A stretch of DNA of 64,000 nt from Luteimonas sp. J29 (lineage in GTDB: Bacteria; Pseudomonadota; Gammaproteobacteria; Xanthomonadales; Xanthomonadaceae): NCBI RefSeq assembly GCF_000472505.1, contig NZ_AWZR01000002.1, forward strand, positions 426,485 to 490,484, in the 5' to 3' direction. Below the pieces are notes generated by a model. That model worked only from the letters and a program-made list of their open reading frames with translations, was not told the origin of the DNA and did not search any database. The position numbers and the translations under genes were made by a program. Numbering within the stretch: the stretch's first letter is position 1; every line of letters starts with the position of its first letter. Positions 37,116-45,527 of this stretch are shown here, in pieces.

Positions 37116-37808
37116 TCAGCCTTCGGCGATCCGGCCCGACATCCAGCCGGCGAGGTCGCGGATCTCCTCGACGCAGACCGAATGCGGCATCGGATAGCGG
37201 TGGAAGGCGACGTCGAAGCCCTGCTCGCGCATCCACTGGGCGCTGCGTTCGCCGGCCGCCAGCGGCACCACCGGGTCCTGGCTGCCGTGGCCCATGAACA
37301 CCGGCTGGGCGCGCGCGGCGTCGACCAGGGCGTCGGCCGCGCGCCGCGGCGACGGCAGGTAGGTCGAGAGCCCGACCAGGCCGGCCAGCGGCTCGCGCCT
37401 GCGCACGCCGGCGGCCAGGGTGATGGCGCCGCCCTGCGAGAAGCCGGCCAGGAAGATGCGCGAGGCGGGGATCCCGCGCTCGACCTCGCGCGCGATCAGC
37501 GCCTCGACCTGGGCCACCGACTCCTCGACCCCGGCATCGTCGGCGCGGTCGACCGCGTTGAAGTCGAAGTCGCGGATGTCGTACCAGGCGCGCATGCGCA
37601 TGCCGTTGTTGATCGTCACCGGGCGCACCGGCGCGTGCGGGAACACGAAGCGCATCGGCGGCCAGTCGCGGCGCACCAGTTCGGGCAGGATCGGGACGAA
37701 GTCGCTGCCGTCGGCGCCGAGGCCGTGCAGCCACACCACGCTCCAGCGCGGCGCGGGGCCGGTCTCGCGTTCGATCGCCTCGAGCAGTGCCGTCGTGGCC
37801 TGTGGCAT
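37116..37808 (-). CDS. Carboxylesterase / lysophospholipase-like alpha/beta hydrolase
   Basis: 230 aa. The triad is S124 (GFSQGG), D178 (GSQDPVVP) and H209 (PMPHSV), in the standard order of the phospholipase/carboxylesterase family. The N-terminal WLHGLGADGSDF is the oxyanion region of the family and no signal peptide is seen, so it is cytoplasmic. Preceded by a TATAGT box at 37845-37850. The natural ester is not known; homologues accept short acyl esters. Confidence 0.93.
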   Translation of the reverse strand: MPQATTALLEAIERETGPAPRWSVVWLHGLGADGSDFVPILPELVRRDWPPMRFVFPHAPVRPVTINNGMRMRAWYDIRDFDFNAVDRADDAGVEESVAQVEALIAREVERGIPASRIFLAGFSQGGAITLAAGVRRREPLAGLVGLSTYLPSPRRAADALVDAARAQPVFMGHGSQDPVVPLAAGERSAQWMREQGFDVAFHRYPMPHSVCVEEIRDLAGWMSGRIAEG

Positions 37809-37844
37809 GCAGTGTTCCGTGCAGCGCGTATCGCGTCGCGCGGC

Positions 37845-37850
37845 ACTATA
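37845..37850 (-). promoter_or_regulatory. -10 hexamer TATAGT upstream of the carboxylesterase gene
   Basis: TATAGT on the minus strand, about 37 bp before the ATG at 37808. The -35 was not resolved. Confidence 0.45.
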
Positions 37851-37869
37851 CCCTGCCGCGGCGCCGGCC

Positions 37870-40647
37870 TCAGGCGGCGGGGCCGTAGTGCCGCCAGGCC
37901 TCGACCACCGCCGCGCGCGCGGCCTCGATCGTCGGGTCGTGCGGCACCATGCGCGGACGCCGGTCGAGCGTGCAGTCCAGGCCCTTGGCCACGAGGGTGG
38001 CATGCGCCCGGCGCAGCGTGGCCGCGACGTCCTCGGGCAGCACCCCGCAGGCCGCCATCGCTTCGAGCAGCGGCCGGGTCGCGCGCGGCTGCAGCAGGTC
38101 GGGCCGCGCCGCGGCCTCGCGCAGCACCAGGTACTGGAGCATGAACTCCAGGTCCACCAGGCCGCCCTCGCCCTGCTTGAGGTCGAACAGCGCGTCGTTG
38201 CTGCGGTCGAGCTCCTCGCGCATGCGCTGGCGCATCGACAGCACGTCGTCGCGCAGGCGGACCGGGTCGCGCCGGCGCGCGAGGGTCTCGGCGCGAATCC
38301 GGTCGAATTCCGCGGACACCGCCGCATCCCCGGCCACGCAGCGCGCGCGCACCAGCGCCTGGTGCTCCCAGGTCCAGGCGCGGTTGCGCTGGTAGTCGGC
38401 ATAGCTGGCGAGCGAGGACACCAGCAGGCCCTTGCCGCCGTCCGGGCGCAGGCGCACGTCGACCTCGTACAACCGCCCGCCGCCGGTCACCGCGCCGAGC
38501 AGGGAGACGATCTTCTGCGCCAGGCGCGCGAACCAGCGCGATGCGTCGAGCGGCCGCGCACCGTCGGAATACGCGTTGGGCGGGGCCTCGTAGAGGAACA
38601 CCAGGTCGAGGTCGGAGCCGAAGCCCAGCTCCTCGCCGCCGAGGCTGCCGTAACCGAGCACCGCGAACCCGGCGCCGGCGATCGCGCCGTGGCTGCGCTC
38701 GAGCTCGCCCCGCGCCAGTTCGAGCACGGTGCCGACCACGGCGTCGGCGAGCCAGGCCAGCTGGCGGGTGCTGTCGCAGGCCGGCTGGCGGCGGTCGAGC
38801 GTGGCCAGCGCGATCCGGAAGCTGAGCTGCTGGCGCACCTCGTTGAGCGCGAACAGCGCCGACTCGGTGTCGGCGCCGGGCGCCGGGCGGCAGGCCTCGG
38901 CCAGCTGTCCGCGCTGCGGCAGCGGGCCACTCGCGCGCGTGTCGAGCAGTTCGTCGAGCAGCAGCGGATGCGCGGCCAGGCGTTCGGCCAGCAGCGCGCT
39001 GCGGGTGACCAGGTCCACCAGGCGCGCCAGCGCGGTCGGGTGCTCGTCGAGCAGGGCCAGGTAGCTGGCGCGGCGCAGGATGTTGTGCAGCAGCGCCAGC
39101 AGGCGCCGGATCGCCTGCAGCGGGCGCGTGGCCGGCGCGGTGGCCTGCAGCAGCACCGGCATCACCCGGTCCAGGCGCGCGCGCGAGGCATCCGACAGTT
39201 CGCGCACGCTGGGCGTGCGCACGAAGTCGCGCAGCGCCGCGTCGACTTCGGCCGCTTCCTGGAACCCGGCGTCGGCCAGCATTGCGGCGCTGCCGCCCCC
39301 GGGCAGCGCACGCCAGTAGCCGGCGATGTCGTCGCCCACCGCAGGCTGCTGCTCGCGCTGCGACAGCAGCGCATCGAACTCGCGGGTCACGCGCGCGCGG
39401 TGGCGCTCGACCTGCGCGGCGAGCGACGCCCAGCCGTCGTGGCCCAGCCCGCGCGCGATGCGCTCGCGGTCCAGCGGCGAGGCGGGCAGCGCGTGGGTCT
39501 GTTCGTCGCGTAGCATCTGCAGCCGGTTCTCCAGCCGCCGCAGGAAGCGGTAGTCCTCGGCCAGCGCGGTCGCGGTTTCCGGCTCGACGTGGCCGGCGGC
39601 CCGGAGCGCGTCGAGCGCCGGCAGCAGGCGCGGTTCGCGCAACGCGGGCTCGCGGCCGCCGCGGATCAGCTGCAGGGACTGGGCCAGGAACTCGATCTCG
39701 CGGATTCCGCCCGGCCCGCGCTTGATGTCGTCGGCCAGCTCCTTGCGCGCGACCTCGGCGGCGATCATCGCCTTCATCGCGCGCAGCCCGTCGAGCGCGC
39801 CGAAGTCGAGGTAGCGACGGTAGACGAACGGGCGCAGCGTCTCCAGGAACCGGCGTCCAGCCTCGAGGTCGCCGGCGACCGGGCGCGCCTTCTGCCAGGC
39901 GTAGCGTTCCCAGTCGCGTCCTTCCTGCTGGAAGTAGGCCTCGAGCGCGGCGAAGCTGATCGCGACCCGGCCGGCGTTGCCGAACGGACGCAGGCGCAAG
40001 TCGACGCGGTGGCAGAAGCCGTCCACCGTGCGCTCGTCGAGCAGGCGCGCGAGCTGCTGTCCGAGGCGGGCGAAATAGTCCTCCGCATGCAGCGGGCGGA
40101 TCGAATCGCCCTGGCTCTCGCCGCCATGCTCGTAGGCATAGACCAGGTCGATGTCGGAACTGAAGTTGAGTTCGCCGCCGCCGAGCTTGCCCATGGCGAA
40201 CACCACCAGCCGCACCGGCCGGCCGTCGGGCCCGGGCACCTGGCCGTGGCGACGGACGAAGTCGCCCTCGACGGCCTCCAGGGCCAGGCCCAGGCAGCGC
40301 TCGGCCAGGGCGGTGACGGCGGCGAGGGTGGCGTCGACGTCGTCGAGGCCGAGCACGTCGCGCCAGACCAGGCGTGCGCATTCGGCGGTGCGGTACAGGC
40401 GCAGCCGGCGCGGCCAGTCGTCGCGCGATCCGGAATCCAGGACCGGCGGCGGCAGCGGCCGGGCGCCGTCGTCCGCGGCCAGGCGGGCCAGCAGCTCCGG
40501 CTGCCGGGCGAGGACGTCGATGGCGAAGTCGCTGGCCACGGCCACCCGCCGCACGCGCTCGACCAGGCCCGGATCGGCAGGCAGGCCGTCGAGCCGTGCA
40601 AGGGCGCGGTCGACGAGGGCGTCGAGATCCTGGAGAGGCTGGTCCAT
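37870..40647 (-). CDS. glnE: Bifunctional glutamine synthetase adenylyltransferase/deadenylase
   Basis: 925 aa, near the 946 of E. coli. It adenylylates or de-adenylylates glutamine synthetase in response to nitrogen state through PII. Both nucleotidyltransferase motifs are present: [18 protein letters not shown] in the N-terminal half and [20 protein letters not shown] in the C-terminal half, each with the metal-binding aspartates. The C-terminal helices keep [31 protein letters not shown]. Start by family alignment and by a CACAAT box 6 nt upstream. No PII or glnA gene is in this window. Confidence 0.96.
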   Translation of the reverse strand: MDQPLQDLDALVDRALARLDGLPADPGLVERVRRVAVASDFAIDVLARQPELLARLAADDGARPLPPPVLDSGSRDDWPRRLRLYRTAECARLVWRDVLGLDDVDATLAAVTALAERCLGLALEAVEGDFVRRHGQVPGPDGRPVRLVVFAMGKLGGGELNFSSDIDLVYAYEHGGESQGDSIRPLHAEDYFARLGQQLARLLDERTVDGFCHRVDLRLRPFGNAGRVAISFAALEAYFQQEGRDWERYAWQKARPVAGDLEAGRRFLETLRPFVYRRYLDFGALDGLRAMKAMIAAEVARKELADDIKRGPGGIREIEFLAQSLQLIRGGREPALREPRLLPALDALRAAGHVEPETATALAEDYRFLRRLENRLQMLRDEQTHALPASPLDRERIARGLGHDGWASLAAQVERHRARVTREFDALLSQREQQPAVGDDIAGYWRALPGGGSAAMLADAGFQEAAEVDAALRDFVRTPSVRELSDASRARLDRVMPVLLQATAPATRPLQAIRRLLALLHNILRRASYLALLDEHPTALARLVDLVTRSALLAERLAAHPLLLDELLDTRASGPLPQRGQLAEACRPAPGADTESALFALNEVRQQLSFRIALATLDRRQPACDSTRQLAWLADAVVGTVLELARGELERSHGAIAGAGFAVLGYGSLGGEELGFGSDLDLVFLYEAPPNAYSDGARPLDASRWFARLAQKIVSLLGAVTGGGRLYEVDVRLRPDGGKGLLVSSLASYADYQRNRAWTWEHQALVRARCVAGDAAVSAEFDRIRAETLARRRDPVRLRDDVLSMRQRMREELDRSNDALFDLKQGEGGLVDLEFMLQYLVLREAAARPDLLQPRATRPLLEAMAACGVLPEDVAATLRRAHATLVAKGLDCTLDRRPRMVPHDPTIEAARAAVVEAWRHYGPAA

Positions 40648-40653
40648 GACCCG

Positions 40654-40659
40654 ATTGTG
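40654..40659 (-). promoter_or_regulatory. -10 hexamer CACAAT, leaderless start for glnE
   Basis: CACAAT on the minus strand, exactly 6 nt before the glnE ATG at 40647. No SD lies between them. Confidence 0.55.
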
Positions 40660-40954
40660 GCACTGCGGCATGGCGCGTGGCGGGACCGCCCGCGCCCTGC
40701 CCGTGCCGGCGCCGGCCGGGGACCGAACGGCGCATGGGCCGTGCGACTCGGCCGGAGCCGGGCCCGGGTGACGGTCCGGGCGCCGGGGTGGACGGCACGA
40801 CCGTGTCCGCGACCGCAAGGGTCGCGCATCGCTGCAGGACGACAGCCCCAGCGACCGGGAAGTCCTGGCCGGCTCCGACGCCGGAGCCGGCGCTCCATGC
40901 CGCCGGGCAGGCCAGGGCATCGCGCGGCCGCCCGGGTGGTCGCGGGGCCGGGGC

Positions 40955-40993
40955 AAAAAAAAGCCCGCTTGCAGTTGCCTGCCAGCGGGCTTT
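40955..40993 (-). terminator. Strong rho-independent terminator
   Basis: Stem AAAGCCCGCT (40960-40969) / AGCGGGCTTT (40984-40993) with a 14-nt loop. On the minus strand it ends in a run of eight T (40962-40955), the best T-tract in the window. Terminates the transcript containing the FAD oxidoreductase, about 170 nt past that gene's stop. Confidence 0.88.
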
Positions 40994-41163
40994 GCTCCCT
41001 CCCCCACGTCGGGTGCGGGGGCATCGTGAACGATTCGTGACCCCGGTTGCACGCTGCAGCGCACAACAGCCCCGAAAGGTTCACCAGGGCACTTGACATC
41101 GCAGGCCGCTGTGGCAGCCGTTGCAAACGTTTCCAGCCTTGCCGGGCCGTCGTGTGTGTCTTC

Positions 41164-42813
41164 CTAGTGCGGGCGCGGACGACGGCGCAGGTCGCGCAGG
41201 ATCTCGCGCGCGGCGTTGCGTCCCGGCAGCCCGGTGACGCCGCCGCCGGGATGGGTCCCGGACCCGCACAGGTACAGGCCGGGCAACGCGCCGCGATAGC
41301 GCCCCTGCCCCAGCAGCGGGCGGGCGCTGAACATCTGGTCGAGGCCAAGCGCGCCGTGGAAGATGTCGCCGCCGACCAGGCCGAACTCGCGCTCGAGGTC
41401 GAGCGGCGAGAGCGCGCGGTAGCCGAGCACGCTGCGCGCGAAGTTCGGCGCCACCGCATCGACCGTGTCGATCATGAGCCTGGCCACCGTGTCGCGGTGC
41501 GCGTCCCAGCCGCCGTCGGGCAGCTCCGGGTTCACGTGCTGGCAGAACAGGCTGGCGACATGGCACCCGGGCGGCGCCAGCGTGTCGTCGAGCGCGGACG
41601 AGATCACCAGCTCCACGATCGGCGCGCGCGCCCAGCCCGGGTTGTGGGCGCGCGACTTCGCATCGAAGTACGCGGCCTCGAAGTACCGCAGCGAAGGCCC
41701 GACCAGGATCCCGCTCTGGTGGTGCGGCTGCAGCTGCGTGCCGGGCGCGGCGATGAAATCGGGCAGCTCCGACAGCGCCACGTTCATGCGGAACGTGCCC
41801 GAGCCGCAGCGGTAACTGGCGATCCGGCGCGCGGTGTCCCCGTCGAGGTGCTCGCGCGGCACCAGGCGCGTGTACAGCAGCTTCGGGTTGAGGTTGGACA
41901 CCACGGTGGCCGCGCGCAGTTCGCGGCCGTCCTCCAGCGCCACGCCCACCGCGCGGCCACCGCGTACCAGCACGCGCTCGACCGCGGCGCCGGTGTGGAT
42001 GCGCACGCCGCGCGCCGCGCATTCGCGCGCCATCGCCTGGGTGATCGCGCCCATGCCGCCGATCGCGTGCCCCCAGGCGCCCTGCTTGCCGTTGACCTCG
42101 CCGAACACGTGGTGCAGCAGCACGTAGGCGCTGCCGGGCGTGTACGGACTGGCGAAGTTGCCGACCACCGAGTCCCAGCCCAGCGCCGCCTTGAGCGGTT
42201 CGCTTTCGAACCACTGGTCGAGCAGCTCGCCGGCCGAACGGGTGAACAGTTCCAACAGGTCGCGCCGGCCTTCGAGGTCGAGGCGGCCGAGGCGGCGCGC
42301 CACGTCCCAGGAGGCGAGCCAGTCCGACAGCGACAGCCTGCCGCCCACGTCCGGCGGCGTGCGCCGCGCCAGCTCGCGCAGCACGGCGACCACGCGCGTG
42401 AGCATCGCCTCGTACGCGGGCATGCGCTCGGCATCGCGCGGCGACCAGGCGGCGATCGACTCCAGGCCTTGCTCGCCGCCGAGGCGGAACGCGCGGCCGT
42501 CGGGCAGCGGCAGGAAGTTGGAGAACGGGCGCTCGACCACGCGCAGCCCATGCCGTACCAACTGCAGGTCCGCGATCACCGACCGGTCCAGCAGGCTGAC
42601 GGTATAGCTGGCGGTCGAATTGCGGAAGCCCGGATGGAATTCCTCGGTCACCGCCGCGCCGCCGACGACGCCCCGGCGTTCGAGCACGGTGACCTTCAGC
42701 CCGGCCGCCGCGAGGTAGGCGGCGCAGACCAGGCCGTTGTGCCCGCCGCCGACCACGAGCACGTCGGCATCGTCGCGCAGCGGGGCGGATTGGAGTCCGG
42801 AGTCTTCCTGCAT
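41164..42813 (-). CDS. FAD-dependent oxidoreductase, CrtI/PYROXD2-like
   Basis: 549 aa. N-terminal FAD-binding motif VVGGGHNGLVCAAYLAAAGLKV, followed by ERRGVVGGAAVTEEFHPGFRNS, the mark of this branch of phytoene-desaturase-like amine oxidoreductases. The C-terminal FAD motif GLYLCGSGTHPGGGVTGLPG is intact. These enzymes act on carotenoid or other hydrophobic substrates, but the PYROXD2-like branch has no proven substrate. No carotenoid genes are adjacent. It follows the MurG-like gene by 29 bp on the same strand, yet has its own TACAAT box 6 nt before the ATG at 42813. Confidence 0.88.
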   Translation of the reverse strand: MQEDSGLQSAPLRDDADVLVVGGGHNGLVCAAYLAAAGLKVTVLERRGVVGGAAVTEEFHPGFRNSTASYTVSLLDRSVIADLQLVRHGLRVVERPFSNFLPLPDGRAFRLGGEQGLESIAAWSPRDAERMPAYEAMLTRVVAVLRELARRTPPDVGGRLSLSDWLASWDVARRLGRLDLEGRRDLLELFTRSAGELLDQWFESEPLKAALGWDSVVGNFASPYTPGSAYVLLHHVFGEVNGKQGAWGHAIGGMGAITQAMARECAARGVRIHTGAAVERVLVRGGRAVGVALEDGRELRAATVVSNLNPKLLYTRLVPREHLDGDTARRIASYRCGSGTFRMNVALSELPDFIAAPGTQLQPHHQSGILVGPSLRYFEAAYFDAKSRAHNPGWARAPIVELVISSALDDTLAPPGCHVASLFCQHVNPELPDGGWDAHRDTVARLMIDTVDAVAPNFARSVLGYRALSPLDLEREFGLVGGDIFHGALGLDQMFSARPLLGQGRYRGALPGLYLCGSGTHPGGGVTGLPGRNAAREILRDLRRRPRPH

Positions 42814-42819
42814 CACCCG

Positions 42820-42825
42820 ATTGTA
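42820..42825 (-). promoter_or_regulatory. -10 hexamer TACAAT, leaderless start for the FAD oxidoreductase
   Basis: TACAAT on the minus strand, exactly 6 nt before the ATG at 42813, inside the 29-bp gap after the MurG-like gene. It would allow independent transcription. Confidence 0.55.
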
Positions 42826-42842
42826 GGGCGATGCGGCAGGCC

Positions 42843-43952
42843 TCAGCCGGCGAGGACGCGTTCGACCAGGTCGGCCAGGCGCGCGGCCGCATCCGGACGC
42901 CCCAGCGCGGAAGCGGCGCGCGCGGCCTCTGCAAGTCGCGTGGGCGAGGCGAACAGTCCGCCCAGCAGCCGTGCCAGCGCCTCGGGCGTGAATTCCGGCT
43001 CCGGCACGTGCCAGCCCGCGCCGGCGTCGGCCAGGGTCTGCGCGTTGCGGCGCTGCTCCTCGCGCGAGCCGCCGTGCGGCAGCGGCACGAAGATGGCGGG
43101 GCGGCCGATCACCAGCAGGTCGGCCGCGGTGCTGGCGCCGGCGCGGGTGATGACCAGGTGCGATTCGCGCAGGCGATCGCCGATGTCGTGGAAAAACGGC
43201 TGCACCGCGGCGTCGATGCCCGCCTCGCGCAGTCGTGCGCGCAGCGCGTCGGGGTCGTCGCCGCGATACTGCAGCGACACGTGCAGGCGGCGGCGCAGGT
43301 CCTCCGGCAGCTGCAGCAGCGCGGGCGGCACCACCCGCCCAAACACCGCCGCGCCCTGGCTGCCGCCCACCACCAGCAGGCGCAGCGGGCCGTCGGCCGA
43401 CAGCGGCGGATAGTCGCCGCGTGCACCGAGGATCGCCTGGCGCACCGGGTTGCCGGTCTGCACGATCCGCGCCGGATCGAAACCATCCGCGCCTTCCACG
43501 GTCGGAAACGAGGTCGCGAGCGCGGATGCGAACCGCAGCAGGCGCGCATTGGCCTTGCTCAGCCGCGTGGCCTGCTCGTGCAGCACCAGCGGCAGGCCGA
43601 GGCTGCGCGCTGCCAGTGCGGGGGCGAAACTGGGATAGCCGCCGAACCCGACCAGCAGCGCGGCGCGGCGCCGGCGCAGGTCCCGGCGCGAGCCAAGCAC
43701 GCCGCGCAGGATGGCCAGCACCGCGCGCAGCTTTGCCGCGATCCCGCCCTCGAGCGAACTGGCCGGCAGCACCACGTGCGCCAGGCCGTCCAGCGCCCGG
43801 GTGTACTGCGCGCCGCGGCGTTCGGTATGGATCACCACGTCGTGGCCGCGCGCGAGCAACTCGCGCGCCAGCGCCTCGGCCGGGAACAGGTGGCCGCCGG
43901 TGCCGCCGGCGGCAAGGGCGATCGTGGCGCGGGGAACGGCGGGTGACGGCAT
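42843..43952 (-). CDS. MurG-like glycosyltransferase (divergent paralogue)
   Basis: 369 aa GT-B fold protein of the MurG family. It has the glycine loop GGTGGHLFPAEALA (16-29), GFGGYPS (102-108) and GGSQGA (196-201). It is not in a cell-wall gene cluster. At positions normally invariant in MurG it differs: HEQN is HEQA (125-128), the Glu of RAGxxTxxE is Asp (D278 in RAGASTAAD), and the QQ pair is EQ (299-300). These positions contact UDP-GlcNAc or the acceptor in E. coli MurG, so a different donor, acceptor or reduced activity is possible. The true murG is expected elsewhere. A TATAGT box lies upstream. Confidence 0.82.
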   Translation of the reverse strand: MPSPAVPRATIALAAGGTGGHLFPAEALARELLARGHDVVIHTERRGAQYTRALDGLAHVVLPASSLEGGIAAKLRAVLAILRGVLGSRRDLRRRRAALLVGFGGYPSFAPALAARSLGLPLVLHEQATRLSKANARLLRFASALATSFPTVEGADGFDPARIVQTGNPVRQAILGARGDYPPLSADGPLRLLVVGGSQGAAVFGRVVPPALLQLPEDLRRRLHVSLQYRGDDPDALRARLREAGIDAAVQPFFHDIGDRLRESHLVITRAGASTAADLLVIGRPAIFVPLPHGGSREEQRRNAQTLADAGAGWHVPEPEFTPEALARLLGGLFASPTRLAEAARAASALGRPDAAARLADLVERVLAG

Positions 43953-43979
43953 GGCGCGGCGACGCGGAGTGGGCGCCGC

Positions 43980-43985
43980 ACTATA
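43980..43985 (-). promoter_or_regulatory. -10 hexamer TATAGT upstream of the MurG-like gene
   Basis: TATAGT on the minus strand, about 28 bp before the ATG at 43952. The -35 was not resolved. Confidence 0.45.
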
Positions 43986-44020
43986 GACCAGCGGCGCGCG
44001 GCGACGCCCGGGACGGGCCG

Positions 44021-44293
44021 TCAGCCCTCGTCCCCGGCGGCGAAGAAGGCCAGCTTGCGCCGGCGCGGCAGCTGCTTGAGCCGCCACTCCGCGCGCGAAG
44101 CGCTGGCGCGATCCGGATACGCGCGGCTGGCCAGCAGCCGCAGCGGACCGCGCCCGCGGGTGTAGCGCGCACCCGTGCCGTCGGCATGGGCCTGCAGGCG
44201 CGCGGGCAGGTCGTTGCTGATGCCGGCGTACCAGGTGCCGTCGCCGCATTCGAGCAGGTAGAGCCACCAGCAGCGGTCGGGGGCGGCGTGCAT
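44021..44293 (-). CDS. GIY-YIG domain protein
   Basis: 90 aa single-domain GIY-YIG nuclease-like protein. The GIY-YIG core appears as [21 protein letters not shown]; the helix with the conserved Arg follows ([26 protein letters not shown]), and the C-terminal Glu-containing segment is [19 protein letters not shown]. Many bacteria carry several such UvrC N-terminal-like small proteins; their cellular role is generally unassigned. The ATG at 44293 gives the usual family length. Confidence 0.85.
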   Translation of the reverse strand: MHAAPDRCWWLYLLECGDGTWYAGISNDLPARLQAHADGTGARYTRGRGPLRLLASRAYPDRASASRAEWRLKQLPRRRKLAFFAAGDEG

Positions 44294-44415
44294 GGCCGTG
44301 ACGGAAGAAGCGCGAACGCGGTGGGCGGATGGTACCGCCGGTGCGTGCGGCGGCGGGGCACCTGGAAAGGCGGGCATCGACCGCCTCGCAATGGAGGCGG
44401 GCCTCCCGGGGAGGC

Positions 44416-44443
44416 CGGTCGCGGCTGAAGCCGCTCCTGCGGG
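44416..44443 (-). repeat. REP element (GCGGCT-AGCCGC type)
   Basis: On the minus strand it reads GCAGGAGCGGCTTCAGCCGCG. The inner palindrome GCGGCT/AGCCGC (44421-44434) with the GGAG-like head matches the GTAG-type REP widespread in Xanthomonadaceae and Pseudomonas, with GCAG instead of GTAG. It lies between the esterase stop and the GIY-YIG gene. Confidence 0.65.
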
Positions 44444-44456
44444 GGCGGAAACGCGA

Positions 44457-44479
44457 ACGCCGCCGGGAGACGGCGGCGT
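44457..44479 (-). terminator. Terminator of the esterase gene
   Basis: 8-bp stem ACGCCGCC / GGCGGCGT with loop GGGAGAC, about 25 bp past the esterase stop. On the minus strand it is followed by TCGCGTTTCC, a weak T-tract. Confidence 0.5.
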
Positions 44480-44504
44480 CGCGTGGAGAAAAACGGCGAG
44501 GGGC

Positions 44505-45461
44505 CTACTTGGCGCGCGACAGGTAGCCGTGCATCCGCAGCCAGCTCACCCAGGCATCGAACCAGCCGGTGCTGGTGGTTTCCTTCTGGTACATGCCGAA
44601 GCCGTGGCCACCCTGCTCGTAGTAGTGGAACTCGACCGGACGCCCCGCCTTCTGCCAGCTCTCGACGATGCCGAAGCCCTGGTTGCTGAACAGGCCGTCG
44701 TCGGCGGCCAGGGCGACGAACATCGGCGGCGCGTCGGCCGGCACGTCGTTGACCGCCGAGATCGGCCCGTAGATGTTGCCGATGAAGGCCGGCCTGGCGT
44801 CCTCGCCGTGCAGCGCGGTGGTCAGGGTGAGCATGGCGCCGGCCGAGAACCCGATCATGCCGATGCGGTCGGGATCGATGTTCCATTCGGCGGCGCGGCT
44901 GCGCACCAGCGCGAACGCGGCGCGCGCGTCGGCCAGCTGCGGCTCGAGCATCTTCGCCGCATCGGCCGCGCCCGGATCGCGCGGCGGGCGCGGGCCCGAC
45001 AGCATCTGCCGGATCGACTCGGCAAAGCCGTCGAGGTCGGCCGGGGTCTGGTTGAGCCGGTACTTGAGCACGAACGCGGCCACGCCGTGCCTGTTGAGCG
45101 CCCGCGCCACGTCCCAGCCCTCGTTCTCCATCGACAGCGAGCGGAAGCCGCCGCCGGGGGCCACGATCACGGCGGCGCCGGTGGCCTTGTCGGGGTCGGG
45201 GAGGAACGGCGTGAGCGTGGCCTCGGTGACGTTGCGGGCGAACACGCGCTCGTACTGGCGGTGCCAGCTCTCGGGATTGGTCGCGCCCGGCAGCGGACCG
45301 GTGCCGAGCGGGATCGCATCGGGCTGCGCCGGGGTCTCGATCGCCACCATGGTGTCGTCCTGCGCCACGGCGGCGCCGGCCCACAGCAGGAGGCTGCCGG
45401 CGGCCAGTGCCAGGCACCAGCGGTGGATGCGGCGATTGCCGCGGCTATTGCTCGAAGTCAT
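44505..45461 (-). CDS. Secreted alpha/beta hydrolase, acetyl-xylan-esterase-like
   Basis: 318 aa with a signal peptide ([22 protein letters not shown], cut near 34). The family features are the oxyanion motif VAPGGGF (100-106), the nucleophile S206 in GFSAG, acid D254/255 in ALAADDG and H286 in GGHGFGM. This pattern is that of the BD-FAE/acetyl-xylan-esterase group, which removes acetyl or feruloyl groups from hemicellulose. AGGGAG precedes the ATG at 45461. It follows the GH3 gene by 66 bp on the same strand, so the pair likely acts together on xylan-type polymers. Confidence 0.88.
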   Translation of the reverse strand: MTSSNSRGNRRIHRWCLALAAGSLLLWAGAAVAQDDTMVAIETPAQPDAIPLGTGPLPGATNPESWHRQYERVFARNVTEATLTPFLPDPDKATGAAVIVAPGGGFRSLSMENEGWDVARALNRHGVAAFVLKYRLNQTPADLDGFAESIRQMLSGPRPPRDPGAADAAKMLEPQLADARAAFALVRSRAAEWNIDPDRIGMIGFSAGAMLTLTTALHGEDARPAFIGNIYGPISAVNDVPADAPPMFVALAADDGLFSNQGFGIVESWQKAGRPVEFHYYEQGGHGFGMYQKETTSTGWFDAWVSWLRMHGYLSRAK

Positions 45462-45527
45462 GTCGTTGCTCCCTTGGGACATGGACGTGAAGACAACACC
45501 GGCGCGCCTCTCCGCACCGGCCACAGC

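Larger units (their letters stand above)
40648..41163. other. Intergenic region between glnE and the FAD oxidoreductase
   Basis: 516 bp. Right after the glnE start is its -10 box; up to about 40950 the sequence is GC-rich and featureless. A strong minus-strand terminator follows (40955-40993). The segment 40994-41163, less GC-rich than its surroundings, is the 3' leader of the FAD-oxidoreductase mRNA or a separate small RNA; it includes a GC hairpin (CCCCCGCACCC...GGGGG, near 41001-41022). No protein-like ORF is found in it. Confidence 0.5.

Noticed and set aside
41047..41163. Short ORFs on either strand between the octa-T terminator and the FAD oxidoreductase
   Set aside because: The minus-strand frame ([12 protein letters not shown]...) reads through the terminator, and the plus-strand frame continues antisense to the FAD gene. 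Neither has an SD.
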